Notes: generated by a model not told the origin, from the letters alone. DNA of 64,000 nt from Rhodocollybia butyracea (GCA_015501585.1 JADNRY010000021.1:124001-188000), one strand, 5' to 3'; numbered from the stretch's first letter, positions 21,784-34,907 are shown. Numbers and translations: made by a program.

Positions 21784-23224
21784 ATTGTTTTGAAGCTTGG
21801 GAGTCTGAAAATCAGTGGTTGCTGCTTGCCGTTCATTGCTATATATGATGGATATTGGTTGTACATAAGCTCTGGAATGAGGGGAGATTTTCGGTTGAGG
21901 CAGATCTCACAGCGGGCGGTTTCGTGAGATGAGTGGTATCTGATTTTAGAGGTGACTCTAGGTGTGATTGGTCGCGTGAGATTCGATACCGTGCGTAACA
22001 AAGGACGACTCCGAGTACTCAATGAAGTGAACAGAAAAGTTTTTCAGCCAGCCACACTACGAACTTGAAAGAAATCGTTAGTCGTATGAAGTGTAATGAT
22101 ACCGTCTACATTTTGTCGAGGCTTGTATCCAGCTGCAGAAGAGGTTTCTCGAAGGAAAGACGAAAGCAAGTGGTGCTAGTCGGATCCAATTTTATTTAAT
22201 CTGTAGTATGCATATATAGGTGCGCGCACCACTGCACCCTACATCAAAGTCAAATGGGAAGCCTCACATTTGCTCTACTTACTACTAAGTAGGGATGAAT
22301 CGATGACTAGGAGCTCGTAAAGCAAGGACCGGTACCCAGGGGTTATTTGGACCTGCATGGACTTTCCGGACTTTCCAACTTTCAGTTGACCACCAAAATA
22401 CTTTTCAGTGAGAATCTTCTGCTTCAACTCTCTTCAGCTCTTTAGCTCTAGTTTTGATCAAGCAGCAGTAATCGAACTGTCAATTGTGCTTCCGAAGTCT
22501 ACATTCTTCCCGTGGTTCCAGATGGTACGCGAGGTAGTGGCATGGTCTCGGGTGGAGCAAGACCATATCATTTGGGTATTTTGATCTTCGCAAGTTCTTT
22601 GGCTGGGATCCAATCCAACGTTTTGGATCCTGATTTCGTTGAATTGGAGCGTGTACCAAGTTTATCTCCAAGTCACGATGGACATGTACCCCGTGATCGT
22701 TGCGGCTTTTCATCTTTCGCTTTTCGCTCTCATGGCACATGCATATGTCGAAAGAGAGGTACATAACCATTCTTGAGGATATTGACCTGAGTGTACTTGC
22801 CTTTGTGACCTCAGGCTTTCAGGTTATCTTCAAAGGCTAACAAATTGGAGCAGTGGTATGTGCAGTTTCAATACTGAATTCACCATGAGAACTGCTTACA
22901 TTTTATTAGTTATAGCATCCGTACTCCATACTATCTCGACAAGTCAAGCTTCAGACGCATCCTGTCTTTGGCTTCTGTTCTCGATTCATCTCAATTATTT
23001 CAAGATTTATCATATACTGGAGCTCCAACCAGTGAATTGTGTCGGCTGCTGTTCTATGCTGTGGAAAAGTTCCCGGCTGGCGCATAACCGGACAGACCTG
23101 AAGCAAAATTTGTCTGTGGATTTTTTGGGACTATAAAACAGATCCATTGACGCGCTCAAAGGGCATCCATTCCACAACACACTGGAGCCGGACTAAATTC
23201 GTATCAAAGCGGATACACAATATC
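21784..23224. other. Intergenic region, possible gene relics
   Basis: No intact gene. A stretch at 22470-22760 reads, in one frame with a single stop, as hydrophobic sequence (for example FWILISLNWSVYQVYLQVT), which might be a membrane-protein fragment, but I cannot name it. The frame at 22858-23136 has a hydrophobic start and nothing else. The cutinase promoter is at the right end. Confidence 0.35.
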
Positions 23225-24142
23225 ATGACTGGTTTCAAACCCCTCTTCATTACCTTGGCCCTCGCCCTCACTGGGTTTTCCGCACCAAGTCTCGATTCGC
23301 GCCAGGCCTGTGCTGATGTGATTGTAAGTACACACACTGCCGATTTTTTTTCCTCAAAAAGTCATTGTTATATTAGGTGGTTTTTGCCAGAGGTACTTTG
23401 GAACCTGCCCCCATTGGCACCATCGTAAGTACTGTAAACTTGGGTAGTTTGCTTAACTTTTATGGACTAATTGTGCTTATAGGTTGGTCCGCCCTTGGAA
23501 GGTAACCTTACCACGGCCCTTGCAGCGGATGGGAAAACGCTCTCATTCCAGGGCGTGGACTATCCAGCCAGCATTGCAGGATTTTTGGAAGGTAGTAATC
23601 GCTTGGCCGGCACATAAGTGTCACTAACTCTCACCTAGGCGGAGACCCTACTGGCTCAGCAACTATGGCTACAATGCTTACTACTGCCGCTACTTCTTGC
23701 CCGAGCGTGAGCTACTCTTGCTTTTAGGCCACTGAGAACGCTAACAGGTACTAAAGGCAGCGATCGTCTCATCTGGTTACTCACAGGGCGCTCAGCTTGT
23801 TCATAATTCAGCAAAGCTCGTCTCTTCTGACGTATCGGCGCGTATCAACGCCATAGTCATGTTTGTACGTGATCCTAAATCAATGACTTTACCAGCCACA
23901 TCTTGACCCTGTATCTCCAGGGTGACCCTGACGATGGCCAAGCCGTTGCTGGTGTCTCGCAGAGCATTGTGGATGTCTTTTGTAACGCTGGGGACGATAT
24001 CTGCGAGGGTGGAGATATGATTCTCCCCGCCCATTTGTAAGTAGCACAAACCTCTTTATTTGACTCTTGTTAATATGTAATTTACAGGACGTATGGAACG
24101 GATGCCCCAGCTGCAGCGTCGTTTATCACTGCTCGAGTGTAA
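23225..24142 (+). CDS. Secreted cutinase (CE5 family), 203 aa
   Basis: Exons 23225-23323, 23377-23424, 23483-23591, 23639-23706, 23748-23864, 23921-24036 and 24088-24142 sum to 612 nt with no stop. The N-terminus MTGFKPLFITLALALTGFSA is a signal peptide. Family marks: ADVIVVFARGTLEPAPIG at the start of the fold, nucleophile serine in GYSQG (exon 5), aspartate in CNAGDDICEGG, and histidine in HLTYGTDA. Four cysteines (QACADV, TSCPS and the two in CNAGDDIC) match the two cutinase disulphides. Cutinases hydrolyse plant cutin and related polyesters outside the cell; in a fungus this suggests plant-litter or plant-surface growth. Intact; no oddity in frame or splice sites. Confidence 0.93.
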
Positions 24143-25433
24143 GATGGTTGCGGAGTGGTTTTCTGTACGATATTTAGTGTGGCAGCAAACTTCATGAATA
24201 CACCTTGTTGACTCTCATTGTAGAGGGTTGTTTGTATGTGTGAAACTACTTTCAAGCATTGTATTGCTCCCTTTCTGTACGAAAAGCAGGACATCTTCAG
24301 CCAAATAAGAGTAACTGGCTTGTGATAACTTGAGTTACTGAGGCTTAAGTTGAAGCTAGGTGCTTGAAAAGAAGGGTTTCGCAATACACAGGCTCGGAAT
24401 CTGTACCTCAAGCCTTACACTAAAGGCACGAGTTCGAGGAGAAGTAAAGCTTACGACTAGAAAAAAGACAATAGAATAACCTAGTGACTGATGTGACCGT
24501 CAAGTGAGGTCAGTGATGCGACGGTATGACAGCATCCCCCCGCCGTGATCACGTTGCCCTTCAGGCCCGACGCTGATCTCTCGCCCGGGAGGCGCCCAAC
24601 ATGACGCGAGGACGCGTCGGCTGTATTTAGAACGAGGAACACGAGAAATGAAAGCCAAGGGAAAGAGGAAAGTAGGGAAAGTACTAGGCTTACTGTAGAT
24701 ATGTACTAGAGATCACCGCTGTGCTCTTTTCTCCTGCAATGATAAGAGTTGTTGACGGTATCGGTGCCATCTTCTTGTAAGCTGGTTGTAGCACTACTAG
24801 GGATGATATGGTTTTGAAGGAAGACGAACAGAGGGAAGAATGAGCGGGGTGGAAGGAGTCACCACAAGTTATAGCAACTCAATAATGACTGGATTGTAAT
24901 GGGCCGCGCGGTGTCCACACCGCGCAAGAGCTCCTGGTCAACGCAAGGAGTTAGTCGGCAATCAAACTGTCAATTTGGTCGCGTAACTGCTACAGCACAA
25001 ACGTCTTTTTATCCTAGCTGGCCCTGGCAAAGAGGATCGTCTTGTATCTTCAATTAGAGCGTCTTTTTGTATTTTTTCACTGCTAGAAAAATATCGGAAA
25101 TCCTTCTGGCACCGAAAAAAGACAGTAGGGTCATACTAAAAGACCTTCCCAGCTCTCTATATAATTTGAGATGCCGCCTTGACATGCCTTTTTAAAATAC
25201 ATTCATTGTGTGTCGTTCCAAAGGTGGCTGCTCATGAATCAGACTTGGAATTGGGAAAATATGCTCGCTCAGACGGTTCAGGTTACTTCTACTGAGTAGC
25301 TCCAGTGATACCTGTCCAAGCTCTTCACCCTGCCTAGCTAGCAAGAGTTTTATTTCAACAGATACTGTACATCATCAAACAAGTAAAAAAGTATGGTACT
25401 GGTCAACACATTAACCTTCCCCAGCTCGAGAAG
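24143..25433. other. Intergenic region with possible LTR-retroelement remnant
   Basis: No gene. On the minus strand a G-rich run GGCGGGGGGATGC (near 24537-24549) is followed by TGTCATACCG, which has the look of a polypurine tract next to an LTR start, but no matching second LTR is seen. A perfect 9-bp-arm palindrome lies at 24906-24925. Confidence 0.3.
24906..24925. repeat. GC-rich perfect inverted repeat
   Basis: GCGCGGTGT and ACACCGCGC are separated by two bases in an otherwise moderate-GC region. It could form a stable hairpin. Role unknown; possibly part of a degraded repeat. Confidence 0.5.
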
Positions 25434-27312
25434 CTACAAAACGTCATCATCAAGGCCAGTAAGGTCCACGACTGCTGCACATCGCCGTTTGAGAGGCAGG
25501 GATGTGCCGCGTGAGGCTCGGAAATATCAATGTCATCCTCAGATAAATTGCTGGATGTGTTGTTCGCCGCTTTTTGACGTGTTTGCTAAATGTAACGCGG
25601 CCCCATTAAATGAGTTTGAATTAAGGTGAAAAAGGAACGTACAATGAGGAGCATGAGCAGAAAGGCTTGGGATGAGATGATGTTGACCAGTGGCTGCGGC
25701 AATAATTGCGAAAGGAACCCAAACATTGAGGGACTTTTTCAAGGCATCGGGAATTTCGGAAATTTCAAGCATCGTTAGTTCATTGAGGTCGGTAATATCA
25801 AACGTAACCCGGACAAGATCACCAGATTGCTTGTCGGTCAAGTTTGGTGGATTGCAACCTATGATAGTGGTGATGTTTGTATTGGACAAAGGTCGACCCT
25901 TCCTATCCGTGTATGGAAGCACTTCTTTATCCACTGAAACAAGTTGGCCTGAAGCTTTCCCATATGAGAGTAAAGGCTGCAAAGTAGGAAGTTAGTGTAA
26001 TAGATAACACTGTTCTAATGATTCTACGCACTGAACAAAGTCCTCGAATGATAACTCCCTTCCAGAGTTTCTTGCGACACTTCTGCAGGGTCATTTCGGG
26101 AGACCAGCCGATATGTGCAATACAAAATGCTACAATCTGTTGCAATTTATGAAGCTGAAGCTTCGGAACGGCTATGTCGACAGCCCTTGCTAGGTTCCTG
26201 TCAGACCAGGAAGTAGGTGGATGAAGGAACCAGTTCAGCGAGTCCATTGAAGGGAATTTTGAGTCTAGAAGCACTTGCGCGCAAGCAGGTTCTCGACCCC
26301 GAAGTTTGCCATGCAAGTTGTACTTGACCTCCTCACTGATTTCCCTCTTCAGCTGGCCCAGTTCGATGACAGAATGATTTTTGGTCGTAAGTGAGTTACC
26401 GTATCCACACTGCGCAACTGCAAGAGCAGTGACAGACCCGAAACCTTTCACTCCACCATCAAAGTCATTGCCGGCTAACAAAGGATACAGAATGAGCCCC
26501 CCGTGAGTGAGCCCAAGTGCATTTTCAATTACGTCGGCATAGTATATATCAACGATGAGCTTTGAATTACTGCATGCCTCACTGTGCAGTTGTCAGTACA
26601 TATTCCAAGTATCCATGAGCTTAAAAAGACATACAAAACAACTTTCATGGCACATACTGCACCGAGGGGAAAACATCACTGTCTCGCGTCAGGATTGCAT
26701 CAATAATCCCCAGTTGATTCATGACAGCCAGCTCGGCTTCAGCATCACCTGCAGCCTAAGTATGCACAACCATTATTATTACATTACATGAAAGAGAGAT
26801 ATATGTACATACATTATGAACATCAAAGCCGAAAGCGTTGACCAGGTCCCTGGATTTTTTGTATAGGAGTGGTTGCCGGCGAATTACATTTATCCCCCGT
26901 TTAACAGCTGGGCGGTCATCGCCGTCATATACAAATGTGCACTGAACAGGTGCACAGGAGAGCTGGCAGAGGAAAGTGAAGAGCTGTGTAAGTGCAGTAT
27001 CAACTGCACTATGATGCTGAGCACGTCCATATTTAATTGTGGCTGCACTATATCCATCTAATAAAACACTGGAATTTATGAGCATCTCAGCCTGGAGGGG
27101 CAAAACGACAACAACTCTTACCTAGCATCAATGCCCAAATGAAGAGCCCTTGTCTTAAGATACTGCGGGAGAAATCCATACTGAACCGAGTATCTGGCTA
27201 AATCAACGCGTTCAGAAAAGGGGTCAAGAATCTGTTCAATAGAAGCACATCAATTGAAACAGTAACTTGAAAGAATGGTGGTACTCACTGGCCAAAGTCC
27301 TGTGATTCCCAT
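25434..27312 (-). CDS. XPG/FEN1-superfamily structure-specific nuclease (GEN1/Yen1-like)
   Basis: ATG at 27310-27312 gives MGITGLWP, an XPG N-terminal start, then HLGIDASVLLDGYS, FVYDGDDRPAVKRG, the XPG-I motif AAGDAEAELAVMNQLGIIDAIL followed by DSD, and the helix-hairpin-helix GNDFDGGVKGFGSVTALAVA. This is the order of Holliday-junction resolvase/flap nucleases, which use metal-binding acidic residues to cut branched DNA. Exons are separated by short introns whose phases keep one frame throughout. The 3' end is uncertain: the exon after the 25629 donor either stops at TGA 25539-25541 or, with a longer intron (acceptor just before 25518), ends ...CAAVVDLTGLDDDVL at TAG 25434-25436, which looks more like a real terminus. 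Orthology to GEN1 versus a paralogous fungal family is not settled. Confidence 0.82.
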
Positions 27313-30300
27313 TGTGCGTGCTGCTGGTTTACAAAGAAGGCAAGGAAAATAACCCCTATGTTCACAAGTCAAAGCTGGCGTTATGGGCATTATGTAAATT
27401 TACGCGCTCACTTTCTCAATCCGCTCTCTTGCCAACCAGGCCCCAGCATCTTAAACAAGAGTTCAGGCAAAACCTTGCGGCTCTCTCCCTATTCCTTCTT
27501 CTAATTTCTCCTCTTCCAGATCTTCAAGTACTTGCACAAATTCTTCATTGTATACTGCGCTCCACAGCCACAATAGATTTTCCGCAAAAAGAAGAAATAC
27601 ACTTTTAGGCCTTGACAGTGCATGTCTAGTACTACATGCGTTGTTCTTAGTCTGATTAGTGCCCAGATCCAATAGTGAAATCCTTGTGCAATAATTATAT
27701 ATAGTGTCCTTAGTACATTCCCCCTGTTTTTTTCACCACATCTCGTGTTCCCGGGATAGCTTCTAGTTTTCTCGGTCTATGTACTCTTCAATCCACTCTC
27801 TTGCCTGCTAGACCCCAGTACCTCAGTTGTTTCAAGTGTATTTGTGGAAACATTCCTAGATTTGTCCTCGATGGTACGAAAAGAGCTCCGGACCGAGAAA
27901 TCAATCTTAACCGTCTTCCGGGCGCCTAAAATTTGAACTCTTCTTTGCTCATCGTCGCGGGCCCACCTCCTCGTTGCCAGTGGTCACAATCTTATAACTT
28001 GTACAAAACACGCTGGCCTCTTCTTCTGTGGTAACAAACCTGGTGTTACCGCATCTATCCATAGGTTCCCCTTGGAACAAGAGAATTAGCTGAAACACGG
28101 CCAGTCCACTTGACATTGTGCCTTTCAGTTGTGACAATGTGAACCCCAGCAATGGGGCCGCGGCTACATCTTTCGAGACCGATCTGTACTACTGCGTCTA
28201 ATTGATTGGTGGAAACAAGCTGGACTTACCGATTTGCTAAACACGTTGAAGGTGCAGGCCTTCAGTGTGTGAGGTTTGTCCCTTTTCTAAAATCTTCTTT
28301 ACCTCACTGACGTCGACTATGCAGATTGAAGCCAAGCAACAACTGGACGATGTATCCTCGTGAAATTCGTACAAAATGCCATTTTTCAACGACAAACACA
28401 CAGATGTGTTTGCCGCAAATACCACTATCCCGGATATACCATCGGAAAACTGGCCATATCTCAATCATTCTCCTACTGGTCCCCACAATGCTCAATCCCA
28501 TATATTGTGAATGAACCGGCGGTTCGCTTTCAATGGCAATTATGCCTGCCTCCGGTCTTGTTCATCTCGAATCTGTCTGTTTTTGCTGGTATTCTCTCAG
28601 GTGTGCAAAGCTCTTTTCTGTTTGTCTCTCCCGCTAATCTCCTCCTACAAAGTGTACACATGCTCGCCAAAAAATCAGCAACCTTCACTCCAAGTTTTAA
28701 TGCCGCCAAAGCTACTTCCGTTCAAGTCATCACGTTTGCGCTTTGGATCCTTTTGCTTTTAACACCTTCCCTACTCTTTCTCTTTCTTCCAATTACTGCA
28801 TGAAGTACGTGTTTCTTCCATTGTACCCTGTCATGCCCTAGGCATATACAGACTGCCGACGTTTCCCGCTTACTGTTACATAACCCGCTTCCGCCGCATT
28901 TCCGGTTCCGATACACTTCCACTTTGCTTCCGTTTTACTTTTTCCTTCACTGTACACTTTCTATGATCCCGTCGATCCATTCTCCATCATTCTTACAATC
29001 ATACATATGCTTTATGCTCATCCCGCTGCTTCCGCTTATGTTCATCGTTGTCTTTCATCCCTTGTACTTCTTTTGGCTATTCTTGTCTTTTCTACTCTCA
29101 GATTATTACCTATCGCTACTCCGGTCCTCGAGTACCCTTTATATAGTTCTGTACCATGTCAAGTACAGTAGATTGGAAATATTGCTTAACCCCTTGACTC
29201 GTGTGCCCTTGTGTGTTCCGGTTTCTCGCTTTATCTGTTTCTTTAACTCTGTTTCTTCACTCCATCGTTTTCACAACCTCTGCAATTTACTATCATCTAT
29301 TTGGTTCCGCTCTGTTTGCGCCGCATCAGGTCAGCTACCGCTTGACCTTCCGCTTCCGCTCATATCGCTATCAAAGCCGCTTGCACTTAGTGGGTCCTAC
29401 CCTTCGAGTCGGAAACTCATCTACTCTTAGGCTTACTCGCCGAGTTCATTCTATCGCCTGTACGGACCTGCCGTCCCTACATTAGTCCCTTGGACGATCC
29501 CGACACGGGTCTTACATCCCATAGGCACTTCGGAACCGTTCTACACTCACATCCTTTCACATCTCAAACCAACTTTCCCAGTTCGGCTGAACAACAGAAG
29601 TACGGAGCGTATCCGCACTTTGGTTTCCAGGTTCGTAACTCGCGCTCGAAGGATTCCGCCTAGATCCTTACATACCCTCTCTCTGATGCTTACTGCTATG
29701 ATGATCCAGGCTTCCCCTGTCCCTGAATGTCAATATGTATTCTTACTGACACAGCCGATATCGACCGTGCTAACCAAATTGAACTTGAATACATGTCTGC
29801 CGATGGCTTGAAGAAGTATGGGCTTTCTCGTTCACAGCCCGATTTGTTCCCAGGTCGAGCGGTGAATCCTCGTGCAATATATGGCATCCTCAGAATCACC
29901 TGTTTCCCGCTGTTATGCCCTTGTCAGGCATTTTTAGTATCGCTCATCCTTGCCTCCAAGTTCGCTCAGGACAAGTGCTATCCTAACCGTGCTTGGGTCA
30001 AGCTCTCTGGTCCCTCACCAAGGTAAACACGCCGACACGTCAGACCCGATGACTTCGGTTGTCTTCACAGTTGCCACCAAGTCCTCACCGCTGGCAGGGT
30101 GGGGGCACAATTCCATCCACTCCCGTCAAATCAACAGGATTCTTGGCCAGCTCTAGTCAGAGCAACCCTGACTGGTCTTGCCAGGTTTGGGTGTACACGA
30201 CTCGGAGGATGGAAGTGGTTGAAATGCTGGGCTTTGAAGAGCAGTAACATTACCTGCTGGTATCGAGGTATGTATTCTTTTCATATCTGCTGTCAGAAGT

Positions 30301-31132
30301 CCTCGAAGATGACAGAACATTGACTCATTCATTCTCACAGGGCAATACTCTCTATTTACGAAAACATGTTCGCTGGAGAACTGGCAACCTTCGTTCCGAG
30401 GTCTGATGCCGCCGAAGCTACTTCTGTTAGTTGTACTATAACCTCGTAGATGCACCTGGCATGCAACGACTCTTGTCGTGGGGTCTTCACACTTGGATCC
30501 TTTTACTTACGCCTTGCTCAAGCTTGATATGGGGGATATTCAGGCTGAGGTTTCCAACATGGGGAATAGGTGATCCATGGTGAGTTCCTTGTATTCATAT
30601 TCTCCATTTAACTCTCAGTCCATTCGCAAACTAGCTCCTGCCTTTCCGCAAACCCAATACCTTGAATGCCAATATGACATGTCTCTAAGGTGGTGCTTTC
30701 CTCTGCTCTGATTTAACAAGCAACATCTACTAGGTGTCCGAATTCGGATTACTTGGAGATGTTGCTTGTAGAAAGGACCATTGGATTGCCCTTACCTGCC
30801 GCCTATACTGTAGACATTGGGTCTAGGTAGCTTGGTGAACTACCTATGTAACGTTCTCTGGTTATGACAAGGCATGAAAATCATCATGAATCTCTTGCTT
30901 TAAACTCTGATGCTGCCAACGCTGCTCTCTTCGAATGGGCATTTGATGGTAAGAACAACATCCTGCGCTGGGTTTGAACCTTGTTTCATTCATAGCTGTA
31001 ACTTTATTACTTGCTGCCGTATCATTGCCTCAAGATTTGCCAACACGCTTTACTATCACATGTACTTTGGAATCTCTGAGTACAAAGCATAGTGTCTCGG
31101 AATCATATTCCACTTTGTTCCGCACGTTCACT
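27313..31132. other. 5' region of element A; repeat-rich, no gene
   Basis: About 3.8 kb of pyrimidine-rich DNA with no convincing ORF; long hydrophobic frames such as 28924-29430 come from T/C bias. It contains diverged repeats: CCACTCTCTTGCC-type blocks near 27415 and 27790, and a segment with AAGCTACTTC and TTGGATCCTTTT near 28710-28755 and again near 30412-30515. A block near 28150-28210 (GGGGCCGCGGCTACATC, then GATCTGTAC) matches one at 41125-41165 in copy B, so at least part of this region belongs to the mobile element. Confidence 0.45.
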
Positions 31133-32967
31133 ATGGCTAGCCCTATAGTTCTTCCCTCGCTGTTATCTGCACAAGTTAATAGCAATGTCACTCAACGCTT
31201 TCGGGGCCTTCAAGAACGTTGTCGAGAGTTTAGCCAGCAAGGTTTTGATTTTTCAGATGCAGTCATGGATGATATGGATGGTGAACAAGAAACAATGGCA
31301 GTTCGAACAGATTCTGATGCAGTGGATGGCGAGGTCCAGGGTGAAAGATTCCTCAATGAAGAGGGCAAAGAAGTGGTTCTCAAAGATATTACCATGGCTG
31401 ATCCTGAACCAAGCTTCAAACCTGTTGCATCGAGTCTCACAGACATGGACTCCACCGGTTTGCGAAGTGTCTTGAAGGAAGCATCCAAGGGGATCGGTGA
31501 AGGGACACATGGAGAGTATAAAAGGTACAGTTACAATGAACATATGCCTGACTATCTAATGAACACTACCCAGGCTTATGAACCAATGCGAAGACTTCCT
31601 CATCAAACAGGGGCTTATTCAAAAACAAGGTGACCTCTTTACTGAAAAGCCTCCCAGAGATGCTGCGGAGATGCTTGTTGCCTGGATCATGGATTCGTAT
31701 GTGTTTCAGTTCATTGAGGTATAAGTTATTCCTCAAATTTCACTCACAGATGCGACTCAATGAAACTGGATGGGACTGAAAAGGATCCCAATGAGGTCCG
31801 AAATGGGTACAACCATGCCCAGAAAATGCGCGCTGCTGCCACCTTTGGGTTTGGACGTATACTCAGTAAAGGACGAACTCCATGGACCGTAAGCGAAATA
31901 ACAGGTGAAATGGTCAGAAATCCTTCGGTTTCAGAGATGGTCTCTTGCTACATGGTCAGTCTTCGGCGACGTAAAGTAAGTGCACAGGTGTAAACTATTT
32001 TATCTGGCATTGAATATTTTCTAGGTTCAATCTGGTGAAGAACCAACTAGTTCTCGTGCAATTACCCCTGTATCTTCATCTAATTGTATATGTCGAACAA
32101 GGTACTAACAGTTTTCTTGTAGGAACTTATCGGAAGACTGTGGGACTTCAATCACCAGCCAGAAAATTGGGAGATCAAAAAATACTCACCTGGCCGACGT
32201 GGTGAAAAACAATCAAACGAATGGGGTGGGCCACGCTTTCGACGTGCGCTTCACCTTGCATACACACTTTCCTATGTGTGTTTACTGCGTGTTGATGAGG
32301 TGTTGAAGATTCAATCTCATGACATTAAGGTTGTCAACGATGAGACTTTACGAGTGACCTTACCTTTTAGAAAAACAAATCAGTTTGGCCGTGCGTGTAA
32401 ATCGATTCTCATCAAACTACAAGTACTGATGATCTACGATATCAAGATATACAACCGTTCTATCTCAAGAAACTTCCTGAAGAACTCAAGCACCTATGTC
32501 CTGTTCGAGCCTATGCTGAATGGGTAGATCAAACCCATATCAACGAAGGATTCATATTTCGCAAAATGGATTTGAGAGATCGACATGCTGCTGATTCCTC
32601 CAAACACATGGTACAGTTGCCCAAAGCTGAGATATATTTGCTTTTCTCATTACACATTGCAGTCCTCTGACCAGTTCCTCGCTGGATTCCGAAACAACTT
32701 ACTTGATATTGGTGTTGACCCATCTCCATATGGGACACATTCGTTTCGTCGTGGGGGTGCCAGTGGCTTTCCGTGGACCTTCGATGGCCAATCCGCAAGA
32801 TATGTGAATGGGGTGGATGGAGCACTGATTTCTCATATATGACTATCGTTAAGTATTTGATATCATGGAACGATGACCCACGAAATCCTCGAGAGAGTTT
32901 CTTTGACATGGATAGAGCTCCTGTAGTATCATGTCCATTATGTGGAAGAACTTGTGAATGCTCATAA
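31133..32967 (+). pseudogene. Element A tyrosine recombinase, one apparent frameshift
   Basis: ATG at 31133 starts MASPIVLPSLLSAQ. Exons include 31133-31524, 31574-31696, 31750-31975, 32025-32069, 32123 to about 32390, then two or three more to TAA 32965-32967. Tyrosine-recombinase marks: first catalytic Arg in CLLRVDEVLKIQ, HxxR in THSFRRGG, W in CEWGGWS, nucleophile Tyr in MTIVKYLIS. A Cys tail CPLCGRTCEC ends the protein. After THSFRRGG the frame must shift: the G run at 32752-32756 has five G where copy B's register implies six, so the last about 70 codons are out of frame. This may be a real mutation or an assembly error. The enzyme would cut and rejoin DNA to excise or insert the element. 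Confidence 0.8.
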
Positions 32968-33068
32968 AATACTTAAACATGTTTGGATAAAGAACGATGC
33001 ATTGAAAACTTGAACATATGAGTATCTACTGTATTAAGTTTCTGATTATACTACGAAGTAAAGGATGT

Positions 33069-34907
33069 CTAGATATGATTCTTTGCAATACGTTTGGCTA
33101 TCGCTGATGAACGCACCATCGGCTTTCCTCGCACTTGAAACAGCTGAGAGGGTTCTGTCCCATGCTGTCCCCACTGCTCAACAATATGCTGATCTGATTT
33201 CTTTCGTTGTTCGCGTAGCTCATTGTCAATCACTGTGAATGTCATGCGTTGGTTGCGCTTGTGGTCATAGAACTCTGCCCAAAAATTTTCGGCGTAGACT
33301 GGTTATAGCGCTCTGCGACCCACTGGAAACAAGGTGAGCAGAAACAAAAAACCAGATTAAAATTACAAACCTTCCAGATGTCCCATTTCTTCTTGATTTC
33401 AGTCCAGCGATTGTCGTGCGAATAGCTATAAGTGACAACCCAATGCTTAAGTGCGATAGCATGACCTTTGATCCTCAGCGTACACTCCGAGGGGCTAAAA
33501 TCTGTGCGTTGATCATCCCACACCCGACCAAGCTTTGGAATATCCTTGGCAAAAGAGATCGCGAGGGGGTCAGGAACGTCTGAGCTAAAAAACTCAAGGC
33601 GGGTCCCGTCGCCAAAGATCAAAAGTTTTTTTGACTCCGTAGCCCGAGCATCAGCCAACTCAATTTCCGCAGCTGGCGGAGGCATGGCTGCAAGCGGAAG
33701 TGATAGAGGCAAGGTAGAAGAGCAAACCAAAGACACTGGAAGATGAGAGCTGGGCAGTTGGGCTGCATTGGATGTCAAAGAATTGGGTGGAGCGGAAACA
33801 GTGGTGCTTGAAGGTGTAGAGACGCTTGAAGACAGAGACGGCATGCTCGTATTGATGTCCGTATTGACCTGGTTACTCACTAACAGCTTCTGCAGTTGAC
33901 CTTCCATGGAAGCAAGCTGCGAATCAATAGTTGTTTTCTGAAGGAAAAGTTAGCTCAGAAAGGATGTCTATATCAAGGAAACATACCGGAGTCTTTGTAG
34001 TGCTCACAGGCTTGCGAGGCGTCTGGATACCTGGGTTATTGGCAACGAAGCGTCTAGCCTACAAGGGTTTATTAGCTTGCGAGAAAAGAAGAAAGTTACA
34101 AGTATGATATCCTTACCCAAGCAATAAGCTCATCCTTCTCCTGCTGCATGCGAGTGTCCTTCGAACGTTGTACTACATGTGCGGGTTCATTGGGTGACCG
34201 TTCACCCATAAGCTCGTCACGGCGTGCATTGACTTGAGATTTCTTTTTCGGTTTCTTATCGTTGTCGGGGCTGGTTGTTGCATGGTTCCCAACTTCCCTT
34301 GGACCTTTATGGGGCCGTCGACGACCTGCAACGATACTGGAAGGACAGGTAGTGAGTAGGTGAATGGACATTGGAGAGTTGAATTCAGGGAAAGACTCAC
34401 GAGTTCCATGCGCTGGGATTACCACTAAAATCAATCAGCCTCTGCAGCACCTCTGATTTATTCCCGGACATTGTTAGTCTGTAGTCACGAAGCAGCTCCT
34501 TGAGCTCTAACTTAGTCTTTCTGCGTCTGGGTTAGTTGCAGTGTAAGCTGCTTGCTGATGGAAAAAATACATGAAGGAGATACATACAGTTGGAATGTGG
34601 CTCCCCCGGGGAACGGGAACTCTTCTCTGTCCATGTCTTGCGGTATATCGAGGATGCTGGCCATTGGAGCTTTCATAAATGGACCAGGACTTGTTCCGAT
34701 GCGAGAGCGAGCACTGAGAACAAGCTCAGCACTGATAATGATAACGAGCCCGACCAGTAGAGCGTAGATGAAGGCCGGGACCCGCTGAGCTAGCCGAATG
34801 AAAAAAGTTGCGGTGTCGAGAATGAGAGCTGAGCTGGATGTAATCGTCGCCGATCGCGTTGGTCTGCAAATAGCGTGCACGGAGAGAAAAAATTTATTAA
34901 TTAGCAT
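33069..34907 (-). pseudogene. Element A SAP-domain membrane protein, one apparent frameshift
   Basis: Convergent to the recombinase. The N-terminal exon (to about 34540) has a predicted membrane segment VPAFIYALLVGLVIIISAEL, then EEFPFPGGATF. The next exon (near 34421-34516) is a SAP DNA-binding motif: LELKELLRDYRLTMSGNKSE continuing VLQRLIDF. Then KKPKKKS, an NLS-like run, and QRSKDTRMQQEKDELIAW, a helical segment. A Ser/Thr/Pro linker leads to a C-terminal block (DGTRLEFFSSDVPDP, WDIWK, WAEFYD) and RGKPMVRSSAIAKR before TAG 33069-33071. The WAEFYD block needs one extra T in the run near 33286, otherwise the frame stops early at TGA 33242-33244. The true start is unsure: an intron acceptor (TTTGCAG) near 34864 matches one in copy B, so a further upstream exon is likely. 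Function is not described in any family I know. Confidence 0.75.

Noticed and set aside
22470..22770. Possible membrane-receptor gene
   Set aside because: Only one short hydrophobic frame with a stop codon and no flanking exons; kept only as a possible relic.
25434..27312. XPG-like nuclease as cargo of element A
   Set aside because: It has no counterpart next to copy B and lies outside the shared leader block, so it is treated as a host gene.
28924..29430. 168-codon hydrophobic frame resembling a membrane protein
   Set aside because: The whole region is T/C-rich, several overlapping frames look hydrophobic, and there is no intron structure or domain; best explained by base composition.
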